A stretch of DNA of 64,000 nt from Erpobdella octoculata (GCA_963978895.1 OZ022245.1:18255914-18319913); one strand, 5' to 3'. Positions 29,193 through 40,558 are shown, counted from the stretch's first letter. Notes: generated by a model not told the origin, from the sequence alone. A program made the numbers and translations.

Positions 29193-30228
29193 TCACAATC
29201 GAGTGTTTCCAAAATTGACGACTATACACAATAATGACATACTGGTCATCTTGTCTTGAGAGAGGGAGGAACGCAGGTAATTCTTAATACGCTTCAAACC
29301 TGAGAAACTGCGTTCGGTGCAACAGTTTGTTGCCATAAGGCATAGATAAATTCTAAGAGTAGTCTCCAAATTTGGATATACATCTGTGAAAAGGTTCTCG
29401 CGGATCATTTTCATCATATCAGCGGCTGTTTTTGGACCACACTCATTGTCTTGACTTCGGAGATGCGCAGCGAAGTGAATGCATTCTTTTGTGAGGGAAT
29501 CTCTGTCGAAGTCATTCGGCAATTCTTCACTGAGGCTAACAATAGAAGAGGAAATATCGGCAGACGTCATGGTACTGATTCTTATCAAGAATCCGAAATG
29601 TTTGTTGGGATAGATGTAGGCCTCGCAGCGCTGTTGCAACTGGACATTCAGACTGTCCAAAATTGGCAAAAATGTGTTAAAGCGGAATTTTTCACGTGGG
29701 GAGAATGGGACTTCTGCTGGATCTGACACTTCGTCATGATGTCTTTTCCGTTTAATCATTCGACTTTTTTCATGCTTGTACTGTGTAGGTCCTTTTTCCG
29801 TCGCCTTCTTCTCGAACAGATCGAAATCATTCCGACAGGTTTTGACAAGTTCAATTAGTGATCCATAAAGCTCCACAACCGTGTTGAGGTCGATGTCGAT
29901 GGCCTGAAGGCGAACGCTGGCTGCTTTGAAGCGATGAAGCAGGAGACTCCACAGGGTAGTCATAAAAGCTGTTTCAAGGGAATGGAACTGACGAAGGAGC
30001 CCCTCGGCTTCATTGCGTACAAGAGGTTTCTCGGTCATGTCGTCCACTATTAACTTCAGAGCATCTTGCGTTTCTTCCCAGCCACAATTGAGTGCAGAGC
30101 AAGCATCATCCCGTGTGGACCACCGCGTTATAGAGAGGCTTTTTAGCGTCTTTGTGGAGTCATTGTTGCTGTCATCAAAGGTCTTTTGGAGGATGGCATG
30201 ACGATGAGTTGAATTTTTAAAAAAAATT
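29193..30228 (-). CDS. hAT transposase, C-terminal part (after frameshift)
   Basis: This frame continues the transposase: FFKNSTHRHAILQK, SITRWSTRDDAC (conserved TRW of the insertion domain), a helical region, and the C-terminal YLCLMATNCCTERSFSGL followed by RIKNYLRSSLSQDKM, the hAT dimerisation signature with the catalytic-region Glu. It overlaps the end of the first part. One base change in the homopolymer would restore a transposase of roughly 800 residues, so this may be a live gene with a sequencing error. Stated as inference. Confidence 0.85.
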
Positions 30229-31671
30229 TTAGAGATTTTGTATGAATGCAAAAAACGAAACTGCCTCCGAACATGCTTCTGCTGCTGATTGGCCAACCAA
30301 ATTAAGTGAATGGCCAGCACAAGGTACAAAGCGGGCGAATGGGTTAACATCCTTTACTCTTGCCTGCAGCCCTGAGTACCTGCCAGCCATATTTGCTGCA
30401 TTGTCATACGACTGTCCCCTGCAGTCATGAATGTCCACGCCAAATGTTTTCAGAATTTCGAACACAGCTATTGCCAGGTCTTCGGATTTGTGTCCAACAT
30501 TCTGGAGGAAGGTCAGAAATCTTTCGTATGGTGTGCCGTTCCTGCCCACATAACGAACAGCAAAAGAAAGTTGGTCATTGTGTGTGATATCTGGTGTAGA
30601 GTCCACACTGAAAGAAAAGTATTTTGCTTCTTTCAGCTCATCAATTATCTTCTCACGAACTTTCTTTGCCACCAGGTCAATAAATTCATCGCAGGTGGCG
30701 AATGACAGATATGAGGTGCTGCCACTACCACAGTTCCCATATCGGGCAATATGCTCTGATAAGAACACATCAAACTTTGCCACCAATTGCAAGGTCATCA
30801 TGTAGTTGCCGTTGTGTGGATCATTGAAAGTCTCCGATGTACCTCGAAATGGCAACCCACGAGAAGTGAGACTTTTTACCACCTCCACTACCCTTGTTAG
30901 AACCTTACGCCAATAAGAGACTTCCGATTCCATTTGGGAAACGAGATGGCATTTCATACTTTTCGCTTGACTCCGCCTCAGCAACGTCAATGCAGCAGAC
31001 CTATGATGATCAGAATTTTCGTGTTCTGCAAGTCGTTCTTTGGCGTGCTTCCAGTCATTGAATCCTTCACAGCTCAAAGCAGACACTTGTGAACCAAATA
31101 ATCGGCAAACTCCACAGAACACCTTCCCTTGACTCTCAGAGTAAATGAGCCAACATCTTCGTACTCTTTCACCATTGCACATTTCACGGTAGAACATCGT
31201 TGGGGTAAAAGATCGGCAGAAGTCACCATATTGTCGTTTTGATTTTGAAAAGTCAGCATTTTCTTTTTGTATCACGCTGTTCACCACAAAATATTCACGT
31301 GTAGATTCATTCAATGACCATAAGAAGGGATCCGCGGGAGGCACCAATTCTGTTTCATAGCTGCTTTCCACATCACAGTTGCGGTTTACATCTGATGCTG
31401 AGGAGAGGAAAATGTCTGATAATAGCTTCAAACCACCAACAGTCGCTTTCTCCTGAGGGACACTGAGGGAATCTTCATTATGTATTTCCTCTTCATGGTC
31501 AATTGACTCGCTGGTAGTTTTTTCAGTTGTCTCAGCTGATTTAAAGAATAGCGTTACCTTCGGAATAGTTTTTAACAACTTTGTGGCGTTCTCAGCCTTT
31601 TGCTTTGCAGCCTTTTGATACTTGGCTCCACTTTGTCGTATTTTGCGATCAGACATTGGCGAATAGTCCAC
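30229..31671 (-). CDS. hAT transposase, N-terminal part (TTF zinc finger and catalytic start)
   Basis: 480 codons from ATG 31671; a second ATG at 31656 (MSDRKIRQSGAKYQK) is equally plausible. A basic N terminus precedes a TTF-type zinc finger: RRCWLIYSESQGKVFCGVC, then FNDWKHAKERLAEHENSDHH. The DUF4371/RNase H region follows with FSFSVDSTPDIT (first catalytic Asp), CRGQSYDNAANMAG (second Asp) and CAGHSLNLVG. The ZMYM/TTF hAT lineage has this layout. The frame ends at FFAFIQNL, where the next frame takes over at a T8 run near 30225. Confidence 0.88.
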   Translation of the reverse strand: MDYSPMSDRKIRQSGAKYQKAAKQKAENATKLLKTIPKVTLFFKSAETTEKTTSESIDHEEEIHNEDSLSVPQEKATVGGLKLLSDIFLSSASDVNRNCDVESSYETELVPPADPFLWSLNESTREYFVVNSVIQKENADFSKSKRQYGDFCRSFTPTMFYREMCNGERVRRCWLIYSESQGKVFCGVCRLFGSQVSALSCEGFNDWKHAKERLAEHENSDHHRSAALTLLRRSQAKSMKCHLVSQMESEVSYWRKVLTRVVEVVKSLTSRGLPFRGTSETFNDPHNGNYMMTLQLVAKFDVFLSEHIARYGNCGSGSTSYLSFATCDEFIDLVAKKVREKIIDELKEAKYFSFSVDSTPDITHNDQLSFAVRYVGRNGTPYERFLTFLQNVGHKSEDLAIAVFEILKTFGVDIHDCRGQSYDNAANMAGRYSGLQARVKDVNPFARFVPCAGHSLNLVGQSAAEACSEAVSFFAFIQNL

Positions 31672-33859
31672 TAAGCAATAGCCTGTGAAAAGGAAACAAG
31701 AAAGAAAATTAAGTCAGTAAATCTGCTGATGATATGAAATTTAGTTAAACTCAATAAAATTTCCGTTGAGTTTATAATAAAAAAATACCACAAATTAGAT
31801 CATTTCTTTACAAAAAAAGAAACATTTTTACATTAAAAAATTTGTAAATATCCCTTAAAAAATGACCCAGTAGTGAAAAACTGAAAAATCGTATGTGCAC
31901 TTTTTTTCCCATAAAAATTATCAGCATGCCATCCTTTACCAGTTAAGTTTGTTTTTGGAAAAAGTCACCTATAGACCTATTACTAAATAATACAATTACT
32001 CTTTTAATTGTTTTGTTTGTAATAACTTCTACTTAATGTTCTCTTATTTATGTACCTTGGAATGAATATAAAATATAAGAATATAATGTCAGCTTAATAT
32101 GATTACTAAGAAGAAACTTAAGTACTTCAGTTCTAGGAATAACATAGGAAAAATCCTGTACAAAAACTGTTGTTGTTTTTTCATAGAATCATAGTTTATT
32201 CTATCTTTCTATGTATAGAACTGTTTCATTCACAAATTAAGTGTACTATCAAACATGTTAGCATGTAAGCCAAAATAACATAACACACTCTTGAACTGGC
32301 TACAATTTCTTTATTTGGTATATCAATTGCTATGTTTATAAGTTTTAAATATTTCTTGTAAAATAAACTGATCCATTGGGCTTCTGGTCCTTAACCCAGT
32401 AAGAAAAATTTGGTCTTAAAGATATCTTTTCATGTATAAAGCAATTTACATTTAATGTATGTTGACTGGTACAGAAGATGTAAAAATTTGGTATGATTTG
32501 TTGTGTTGTAAGATGAGTTTCATTTGAAAACTTGTATTAACTCATACTTGGTTGAAAATTTTTGTTAACTTGTATCTGGTTTAAAAAGGGTGTTATTTCA
32601 TAATTGGTTAGAATCTAGTATTAACTTGTTTGAAACTGTTATTAAGTCATAATTTGGTTGCAAGAATATGTACATCAAGCATAGTCTAAAAAGAGGTGCT
32701 AATGATTGTGATGAATATTGAAATGATACATAATAAATTAGTCAAACTTGATTCTTGAATACAAATTTACAACAAAATACAGTTACTAATTCCAAAATAG
32801 AAAGTAGTGATAACTGTGCTATTCTTAACAGAAATACAGAATTTATAAAAGTCCTATACTCCTATTACTCCTATTGTTAACAAAGTAGTGACAATTGACA
32901 AACACGGGACAACTTCATTATTTACCAGTTACGAGGTGATTTTCGCAAAACCTTTTTGAAATAATTCCGAAATATCTGGTTAGTAAAACATTTGAAATAT
33001 TAAATAACCTTAAATTACTTTTCTTTTTTGCAAGAAAATTTGACGAAAACTAAATAAAGTTAATAATAACCTTTTTAATGTGGCAGAATAACTATGTAAA
33101 AAACTAAAAAAGACAAATAATTTTTTTTCATCATCATTTCTGGCCGCCCCCTATCACCGGCCGCCCTTGGGCTTCAGCCCCGGTCAGCCCTTTGGTAAAT
33201 ACAGCCCTGGTCATATGTATCTATTTTATGCTGATAGTTTTAGTTTCAGCATAAAATCTGAATTCATTATTTATGTCTTCTAAGACATTTTCTTAAAAGA
33301 GATATCTTAGACTTAGAACTAGATCCTGACTTGTTTAGATTAGCAATAATAGTTACTGGCTTTTTCTAAAGTACATAATAATCTTTAGAATTAACATAGA
33401 TTATTGAAGTCACTACCAATTCTTCTCTGCCCTGAAATGAATCTACCTAAGACGATTGCATTTATTTACCTAGTTTTTAAGCAAGTAAAAAGCACTATGC
33501 CAACTATCGAGTTTATATTTATTCCTTATCACTTTGCGATTACATTTGTGTAGTATCAGTTCAGTACACAGTTTCCAATAATGTTGAAATAGATTTGCAA
33601 AAAACTGAGGCAACAAACTATGATTTTACAAATGTTTTTATTAATACAACAATGTTTGGCTTTTCAATGAACAAAAACTGAAAATTGCACAAAAAATTGA
33701 CAATTTAAGTTACTGTCCACTAAATAAAATTGTTTTAGTTAGTTTTTGTCTTAAACCTGAACTTTTAAGGTTTTGAGTATTAATTTTTGCTCGCTGATAC
33801 TGTCTTAACTTAAAAAACTCATAAACGAACGACTTAAGCAGTAGATAAGAATGATTGTC

Positions 33860-35473
33860 AATGCCATCTCTTATGTGATCCCCCAGGTTAAAATATCTTT
33901 GGATCCAATTGATGTTAATGTTTGGCGAATAAGTTCTTTTATTTTAATTTCATCTTTGGCATTTGTGGCTGATACATGTTGTCTTACAAATTTTTCTGCT
34001 GTCTGACATACCTAAAAAAAAGTTTTTTTTTAAACACCATATTTATAAATAATAAATCTTAATTTTATCTTACTTTTATAACTCCAGAAGAAGGAACGAC
34101 ATGACCACCTTTATTTTTCACCACTAGGAGCTGCAGTCCTTTTTCATGTCCTTGGTTCTTGTGCTCATCAACTAAACTGTATCTATAAAATTGAAAATAT
34201 TATTTAGTATTAAAAACACAGGAAACCAAAATTTATGACTGTAACAATTTATAATTTGAATCTGCAAACATTACATTCCAGTTTTTTAAATAGCTTGGAT
34301 ACAATCCAACCAGCTATGTAGCTAATTACATTTTCTATCAAGATTTGAGCAAGCTCTGAGTCGATTCCATAATTACCTGGTTCTTCAAACACTTCTTCAT
34401 AAATGTTGTCTGTTTAATAAATAAGCAAATAATTATAATTGGTACCAGCAAAAGAAATAACAATGAAAAATTTATTACAAATTTCTTTTCTTTCTTTGTG
34501 AAGATAATCAAGATAAGAAGTTTCATCTTGCGGCATCACATTCCCTGTTTTCCCTGCCTGAATATTGCATCTAGATAAAATTCTTCTGAAAATGGATTGA
34601 AATTGGTATGCGGTTGGGTTGTTGTTCGATCCCCCTAGAAAATGTTAATTCTAATCAATATTTGCCCACTTATAACAAATTGTTTTTATACAACCTGCTC
34701 GTCTGACTGCCGCAAAGAATAGTTCAAGATGATCTTGGCTGAACTTATAAGTTAAAACATGGCTTTGACACTTGAGTAGGTTTCTGTCTATTTGAAGGAT
34801 TGATTCAATGTCAATAACGAATCCTTTTGGACCCATCTGCCCAAATGATGTTAATTATATAGTTTGCTTTTAGTTTTGCAGCAAAACATTATCAAAAACA
34901 TACTTTTTGTCTTGAATAATAAGGATTCCACGAAGAGATTTTAGCTGAAGTAAGTAGTTTCTTAAACTCAGAAGACGTTGATCAAACAATGCTAAATTTT
35001 GCAGTGTTAATGGTCCCTTGAAAGATGGTGCATTGGGATTTTTGCTATTGAAAATATCAAATAAACAGTCTATTGCTTCTATAAATTCTACAGTCTTTAA
35101 AACCTGCCATTTTACATTGATTCATCATTTTTAAAGCTGCAGCAACCGATGAGCTTAATGTTTGAGCTGCCAGTTTCACTTTCATCTTTTGATTTTTAAA
35201 ATTGATATGTTGCTTGGTAAGTTTGTTAGCTGCTTCTTGTTGAATACCATCAGGTTGTGATATGTGAGACCACTTTATTGCACCAGAAGAAGAGAAAATA
35301 GTGTGGTGTGCAGAAAATAAATTTCTTGCTAGTTTCAGCATGAGACATGCATCAAAAATTATATATATTTTCCTGTTGCTTGATGAGCAAAACCATGTTT
35401 TTAAAGATCTTGTAAAATCTAACTCACACCCAAGCAGTTTCACCATTGTAACATTTGCTTCATCATTAACCAA
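33860..35473 (-). pseudogene. P element (THAP9-like) transposase with introns
   Basis: Exons in order on the minus strand: 34904-35473, with DACLMLKLARNLFS, IKWSHISQ, NKLTKQHINF and KMKVKLAAQTLSSSVA; 34695-34836, with HVLTYKFSQDHLELFFAAV; 34074-34634, starting GSNNNPTAYQF and ending LLVVKNKGGHVV; and 33860-34011, with VCQTAEKFVRQHV. These are the RNase H-like, GTP-binding/insertion and C-terminal regions of P/THAP9 transposases. GT-AG introns are inferred at 34837-34903, 34635-34694 and 34012-34073. One frameshift near 35095 breaks it, and no THAP finger is recognisable upstream. Confidence 0.8.
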
Positions 35474-35931
35474 ATATCATTATTAGCATAAGAAAGTAAT
35501 TAACACATCAAAGATCATGGTCATCAAAGAGCAATAGAATAACGGAAAACTGGTTACACGCTTAATGACAACAAAGTAATGAAACAGATGTATGACCCTT
35601 TTAAGTTTTAAGCTTTGTGGCCTTGCCTTCTTTAAATTTAAGTCAGAGTCTTTAATGATTTTACTTTGTTTACAAACAGCGACAGGATATATGAGCTCGG
35701 GAAGTCAATTAACACTAAGTATAGTTCTTATACAGGTTTTTCAAATAAAAAACCGCAACATCTACAAAAAAAACTAGAGCTTTAGCAGATTTGTCATGTA
35801 TCGTCATAATACACCGGCAACAAATATCGCTCAAATGAGCAAATGTAAACAAGCTCAGGTTGAAAATGGCAGCTTTCAAATTGTACAGGAAATAGATTGA
35901 TATGTCCCATCTATATATCTATGGATCGAAC

Positions 35932-36530
35932 GATTTCATCACACACTAAAGAATGCATTAAAGGCTTGGCAAGATGATTGGTTGATCGCCTTGCCCTCTG
36001 TTCTGCTGGCACTTTGTTGTTTGCCAAATGAACATGGTATTTGTCCTTTTCAGCTGTTCCTGGCGCTTCGCCTCTTATGCCGCACACATTTTTTCTGCTT
36101 CCTCGACGCGCTCTGCGTTGAGGATGCCTGAGTTAGTTTTGCGTTTATCGCAGTGTATGTTGGACATACATTTTTCATCATTGTCTAAAGGTGTCCATCA
36201 TACACCTTCTTGTTTATTACATGATAATACTTTGAATAAGGGCGATTTTGTGCTTGTTCGGATTGATTGAGTTCGTCGTTCTCTCGAGTCACCTTATCTA
36301 GGTCCTTTTGAGGTTTTAGATTGTAACAACAAAATTGTAAAAATTAAAATGCCCGATGATTAAGTTTCGATTGTAACGCGTGATCGTATTAAATTGGCAC
36401 ATATTCGTAAATATATTGTTCGTTCGAAGCCATTAACAAATCCATCTTCGGACATTATTGATCATCCTAAAGAACAGCAACAGTCGAGTAAACGATCTCA
36501 GCGTCGTGTTAGATTTGCTGAATGAAACTT
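35932..36530 (+). pseudogene. CsRn1-like integrase, second part and C-terminal tail
   Basis: After the P element the integrase resumes with RFHHTLKNALKAWQDDW and LPSVLLAL, the end of the catalytic core. Further on, with frameshifts, it reads VLVRID, ESPYLGPFEVLDCNNK and DRIKLAHIRKY, the C-terminal DNA-binding tail of gypsy integrases. It ends near 36523. No envelope-like ORF follows before the 3' LTR. Confidence 0.75.
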
Positions 36531-36686
36531 TTCTGTTCTCTGTCGTGTAATTATTTTCATTGGAGATTTCAATTTCATTTCGGTTATGATTTTTGTTTGT
36601 TTGTTTTCTCTCCGTATTGTCATATCCGTCTATGACTTTGTTACTATTTTTCCCTCTTATTGGCTCCGCCATATGGGCGGGACTAT

Positions 36687-36995
36687 TGCAGTAAGACGCA
36701 TTTATACACGCACACACACATTGGTTGTTACAGGTGAGCGCTCCTTAGCTCGTGGCAACCTTTTCACCTTGTGCGACTTCTTTTTCGTTGTTCTCGTTGC
36801 TCTCATCGTTCTCGTTGTCCACCATATTTACGAGTTAAGCCTCGAGTACGAACCTTGATTTCATTTCCTTTCGCCATTGTCGGCTCTTGTAGAATTATTT
36901 ATTTTAGTTAACTTTTGTTGCTGGTTACGTTTAATAAAACTTTAGAAACCAACTTAAAAGTCTCTTTATAAAAAAACGTGGTCTAGACCACAACA
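36687..36995 (+). repeat. 3' LTR of CsRn1-like element
   Basis: Begins TGCAGTAAGACGC and ends GACCACAACA, followed by GGCG as at the 5' side. Compared with the 5' LTR it has an extra TGCTCTCATCGTTC-like segment and lacks a CGCGCTAGCTAG stretch. Confidence 0.9.
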
Positions 36996-37193
36996 GGCGA
37001 ACCTTATAAAATTGCCAGGCGACCCTTGGGGTCGTGACCCACAGGTTGAGAACCGCTGCTCTAGTCAATACCCATCCAGCCGATAAGAGATTCACGGCAT
37101 CATGGGCGCCACAGGAATTTTTACAGAGGGCAAACTTATTTTTTCTCTTCTCGCCTCTTCTCTCCTATTCTCTTTTCCGTTTCTTCTTTTTTT

Positions 37194-37882
37194 TAGGGCC
37201 GATATACTGGGCGGTTTTCGGCAATACCGGCAAATAATGGTTCCACCAGTATGAAGGGTACCGGAACCAGTATTGAACAATCGGCATTCAGCACATCAAG
37301 CATAAAGGACAAAAGAGTGAAAAACCTACAGCAGCAGGATGGGTAGTGCATTTTACCTGTATGTCCATTGTATGCTACACTTCAAGCAGCTTCTGCTGCA
37401 CACGGCGCTATACAAATTGTCGTTTTTAATGTTTTTTTTAATTTAATTACGGACAACAGTTCTTAGCAATATCACTGCACTAACGGTCTAGCATTGTTCA
37501 GCTTTGTTAACTTAACCATGACAACTGTAGTTTAATTTTGTTTAGTTTTATTGTCCAAGCTGGCGACTGGCAAGGCGAGTGGCGATGATTTTTTTGCTTT
37601 GTCTGCTATGACTGATGCAACAATCTGGACAATTATTAATATAGGCCATTTATGTGTTTATACTTTGTTTTAATGTTTTAATGTCATCGTCTGAAAATTA
37701 ATAAATACCAAACAAGCATTTATTCAAGCTGACCGACCGACCACGGATGGTCACACTAACGCACTTCTAAACAGTTTTTCTAGTCATTTTTAGGCTTCCG
37801 GCATTATACTGGTACCGGTAGTACCGGTTTTTGGCCCAGAAATACCAGTACCGGCAAAAAAAACCATACTGGCACAGCCCTA
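37194..37882. mobile_element. Non-autonomous hAT-like element, 689 bp
   Basis: Ends TAGGGCCGATATACTGG and inverted TAGGGCTGTGCCAGTATGG, with flanks CTTTTTTT and CTTTTGTT (7 of 8). Subterminal TACCGGTA/CCGGCAATACCGG motifs occur on both sides. No coding sequence. Confidence 0.6.
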
Positions 37883-38812
37883 CTTTTGTTTTCAAATTAA
37901 ATTTTTTTTAAATTGGTTGTATAGAGTACAATTTTCAGTTAACTTTTTTTACATAAATAAAAATTTCAAAATGTTTTAAAAACACTTTGAAAATTATACA
38001 AATGCTTTATCTGGAGAGGTTTATATTTCTTACACAGCCAAACTGTCATCGTTGAATAGAAATTGGAGTACCTTTAAGGCTTTGCAGAAAAAAATTTAAA
38101 AAAATTGCATGAAAACGAGAGGAGACAATCAAACAATAGCCATTCATCTGTAAAAGAGCACGCTAATGTTTCTTGGAGGCCCATTTACACAACAGCCTAA
38201 CCACTGCTACCAATTATACATGAGATTATAATACAAGCATAATAAATATTATATTTAGAATAAACCATTTAAAACCATTTAAACAGTGGTGGATCAGTGA
38301 TTCTCTATAATTTTCACACATCATAGTGTTTAGAGAAACATGAATGAAGTAAAAAGTAGAGCATCGGGGGATGCATCCCCAAAGATAATGATGATGATGA
38401 TGATAATGATATGACAATCACAGTTGCTACAATTGATTATAAATGTTTTAATTATAAATTGTTTGTCTATTTTTGTGCCCCCCTTGCCCCCCTGCGGGCG
38501 CCCCCTTACTTAATTTTAATGTTACTTAATTTTCATTATTATTATTTTGCCAGATTCCCACAACTATGAAGTGCATTCATATTTTATGGCGTGTTTTGTT
38601 TTTTTCTGCTTCTGTGATTTCAGGCAATCTAAAAAGTAGGTTAATTTTTTATTTATGTACCATGCTTTTTTGTATAGTTTGACAGATTCCTTCTAGCTCA
38701 TGCTGTTTTCCAACTATGCCACTAAGTAATGCTAAGATATTCTGGACTATTTATGTGATCTTATTGACTTTTCTATGAACCATCTCTAAAAAAAGATGGC
38801 TAATATACTGCC
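37883..38812. other. Non-coding stretch between elements
   Basis: AT-rich. Contains a short GAT trinucleotide run (38388-38410) and a C-rich patch (TGCCCCCCTTGCCCCCCTGC at about 38476). No gene. Confidence 0.6.
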
Positions 38813-39206
38813 TGTCACGCTCGTGTTGGACACAGCGTGCATGCCTATCCATTGTATATTGTAGTGTTCGGCGTAGGTGATTAGTAAGTGATGCGATAGC
38901 CTATAAATTTGAATATGCGCGTAATAATACATCGTTCGATTGTGACAGCCAATCAGATTTGAATATTTACGCGCTGGCTTTCAAACTCCTTTATAAGGGG
39001 GCTTGAAATTTGAATCGTCAGAATTGCGCTTGTTTTACGTGGAGCTCGGACCTGTTTAGGTCTGTCATGTTTAATTTGATATTTTCTCGTATTTTGGACA
39101 TTTTCGATAATTAAAATAACCAATTGTCAACAAGAAAGCCTTGAAGTTGTTTTGGTCGGAAATATCTCCAACAGTTTCGGCTATTACAAAGGCGATAGTC
39201 GTGACA
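38813..39206 (+). repeat. 5' LTR of Gmr1-like element
   Basis: Begins TGTCACGC and ends GTCGTGACA, an inverted pair. A TATA-like TTTATAAGG is near 38990. No second LTR is in the window, so the right boundary is set by the inverted termini and by the primer site ten bases on. Confidence 0.65.
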
Positions 39207-39215
39207 TTCTCATTT

Positions 39216-39232
39216 TGGTGGCAGCGGTGGGA
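39216..39232 (+). other. Putative primer binding site
   Basis: TGGTGGCAGCGGTGGGA lies just after the LTR and begins with TGG, complementary to a tRNA CCA end. I do not assign the tRNA. Confidence 0.5.
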
Positions 39233-39634
39233 TCGTCAAGTTCGATACATCGATCAAGATGGGTGAGATTCGTCCTGTGTGGTGGGATTCATCGAGTTGG
39301 TGAGATTCTACCAAGTTTGAAGATCTGTCAACTTTGGCCGTATCCAGTGGTTTTGGCGGGATCAGTGGAATTCGACCGGGATCTGCAAAACCGACCAGGG
39401 ATTCGACACAAATCGACGAGATCAGGGAGGATCATCATCGCGAGATCGACGATTGACGATTTCAGTGTTGGAGAAAAAGTCCAGACAGAGCTACAGTCCG
39501 TTCTGTGCGACCACAAGACGACATCCGTTTTCTCAAAGAGGGCCGATCCACATCTCCAGGTTAGAGATTTTATCGTTGCCGGATTGCCCAGTTAGGTTTT
39601 TTATTCGTTTCTTCTGTAGGTAGGCTTCTTTAAT

Positions 39635-40558
39635 ATGTTTAGAACTCCTACTGTCGAAGAGTCTGTTGCGCAGGATAGTCCGATCGGAATCCTTAGTGAG
39701 GAGCATTATCGATTTGTTGATGATAGTCGGCGTAGGGGTAGTGAAGATGCTAATGTTAGTAAAAGTTCCAAATCAGAAATAGCTGAGCGTAAGTTAGCAT
39801 TGCGAGAAGCAGAATTGGCAGCAAAACAGGCAAACTTAGAACAAGACAAGGCTAAGTTAGAAGAGGATAGGGCGAATCGCGGATTCGCTGAAGCTAAGTT
39901 AGAACAGGAGCGTACACTCGCTGAAGCTAAGTTAGAAGAGGATAGGGCAAATCGCAGACTCGCTGAAGCCAAATTAGAAGAGGATAGGGCAAAATGCAGA
40001 CTTGTTGAAGCTAAACTAGAGCTGGAACGTGAAAGGATTCAGGACCACAATAGTCTTGAGGTTTCTTTAACCGTTCGCACTAGTCGCTTTCAAAATGCCA
40101 TGAAGGGTATAATGGCGGAGTTTCCTTTAGATCCTGCTGCAATACCTGGGTATTTTCAATATCTAGAAAATCAATTTGTGTCTTACCATGTTGATGATGA
40201 TGTGAAACCCAAAATATTGCAGGCCCATTTAAATGATAGAGCTCGCTCAATCTTGAGTCGATTGACCATTGCTCAATTAAGTGACTATGATGAATTAAAG
40301 CAAATTCTACTGCAGGAATTTCGGGTCACTCCCATTCTTTTGAGGGAGAGGTTTTATGCTGTAAAAAGGAGACCTGGTGAAACTTATTCACAGGTAGCTT
40401 CGGAATTATACACAGCTTTATCCTATTATATCAAAAGTAGAAATATCGATGAGGATTTTCATCAGTTAGTTAGTTTGATGTGTGCCGATAGGCTTAAACA
40501 ACTGTTATCTCCCAGTTGTGCGGATTTCATTTTAACCCAGGAAAAGGATGATTGGTAA
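39635..40558 (+). CDS. Gmr1-like Gag: coiled coil and SCAN-like capsid
   Basis: 307 codons from ATG 39635. Residues about 50-140 are a charged coiled coil built of repeats such as KLEEDRANRRLAEA, in four diverged copies. A capsid-like region follows: DRARSILSRLTIAQ, EFRVTPILLRERFYAVKRRP, then GETYSQVASELYTALSYYI and CADFILTQ. That arrangement matches the SCAN-related capsid of Gmr1-type elements. A TAA at 40556 interrupts it; the same frame continues to the knuckle, so a single stop may be the only break. Confidence 0.75.
   Translation: MFRTPTVEESVAQDSPIGILSEEHYRFVDDSRRRGSEDANVSKSSKSEIAERKLALREAELAAKQANLEQDKAKLEEDRANRGFAEAKLEQERTLAEAKLEEDRANRRLAEAKLEEDRAKCRLVEAKLELERERIQDHNSLEVSLTVRTSRFQNAMKGIMAEFPLDPAAIPGYFQYLENQFVSYHVDDDVKPKILQAHLNDRARSILSRLTIAQLSDYDELKQILLQEFRVTPILLRERFYAVKRRPGETYSQVASELYTALSYYIKSRNIDEDFHQLVSLMCADRLKQLLSPSCADFILTQEKDDW

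Larger units (their letters stand above)
28720..33209 (-). mobile_element. Autonomous-type hAT transposon, 4490 bp
   Basis: Ends CAGGGCCGTATTTA and inverted CAGGGCTGTATTTA, with perfect 8-bp duplication GTCATATG (28712-28719 and 33210-33217). It contains a long transposase gene broken by a single frameshift. The promoter side (31690-33120) is AT-rich, non-coding, with loose repeats of a TTGGTTGAAAACTTGTATTA motif near 32520-32660. It is the innermost and youngest layer of the nest. Confidence 0.95.
28324..35923 (-). mobile_element. P-superfamily transposon (about 3.1 kb) carrying a nested hAT
   Basis: Ends CATAGATATCTAGAT and inverted CATAGATATATAGAT, with perfect 8-bp duplication GATCGAAC (28316-28323 and 35924-35931). 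Eight-base duplications and CA termini fit the P superfamily, and the transposase remnants confirm it. Without the 4490-bp hAT and its duplicated 8 bp, the element is about 3.1 kb, a normal P length. The left arm (28324-28711) is non-coding; the transposase is in the right arm on the minus strand. Confidence 0.92.
25102..36995 (+). mobile_element. CsRn1-like Ty3/gypsy LTR retrotransposon, degenerate and interrupted
   Basis: LTRs of 300 and 309 bp (25102-25401 and 36687-36995) share TGYAGTAAGMCGC at the start and GACCACMACA at the end, with GGCG duplicated on both sides. The primer site matches tRNA-Trp. Gag has the C-x3-H...C-x3-C knuckle of the CsRn1 clade rather than CCHC. Coding is broken by stops, an internal deletion in RT and a P element in the integrase. 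The LTRs differ at several sites and by an indel, so the insertion is old. Confidence 0.88.
22741..37058. mobile_element. hAT-ended composite holding a four-layer nest
   Basis: The left end is CAGCGGTTCTCAATCTTTTT and the right end inverted is CAGCGGTTCTCAACCTGTGG. The flanks CTGTAGTC (22733-22740) and CTCTAGTC (37059-37066) match at 7 of 8 positions, as for an aged hAT duplication. The original element is what remains at 22741-23535, 25063-25101 and 36996-37058, under 1 kb and without a transposase. It has taken up a BED-hAT derivative and a gypsy element. Confidence 0.75.

Noticed and set aside
36028..36690. Envelope gene downstream of the CsRn1-like integrase
   Set aside because: The sequence is the integrase C-terminal tail followed by non-coding DNA. 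I see no signal peptide, cleavage site or membrane anchor.
39152..39595. 147-codon frame in the Gmr1-like 5' LTR and leader
   Set aside because: It crosses the LTR end and primer site and has no domain; the Gag ORF starts later at 39635.
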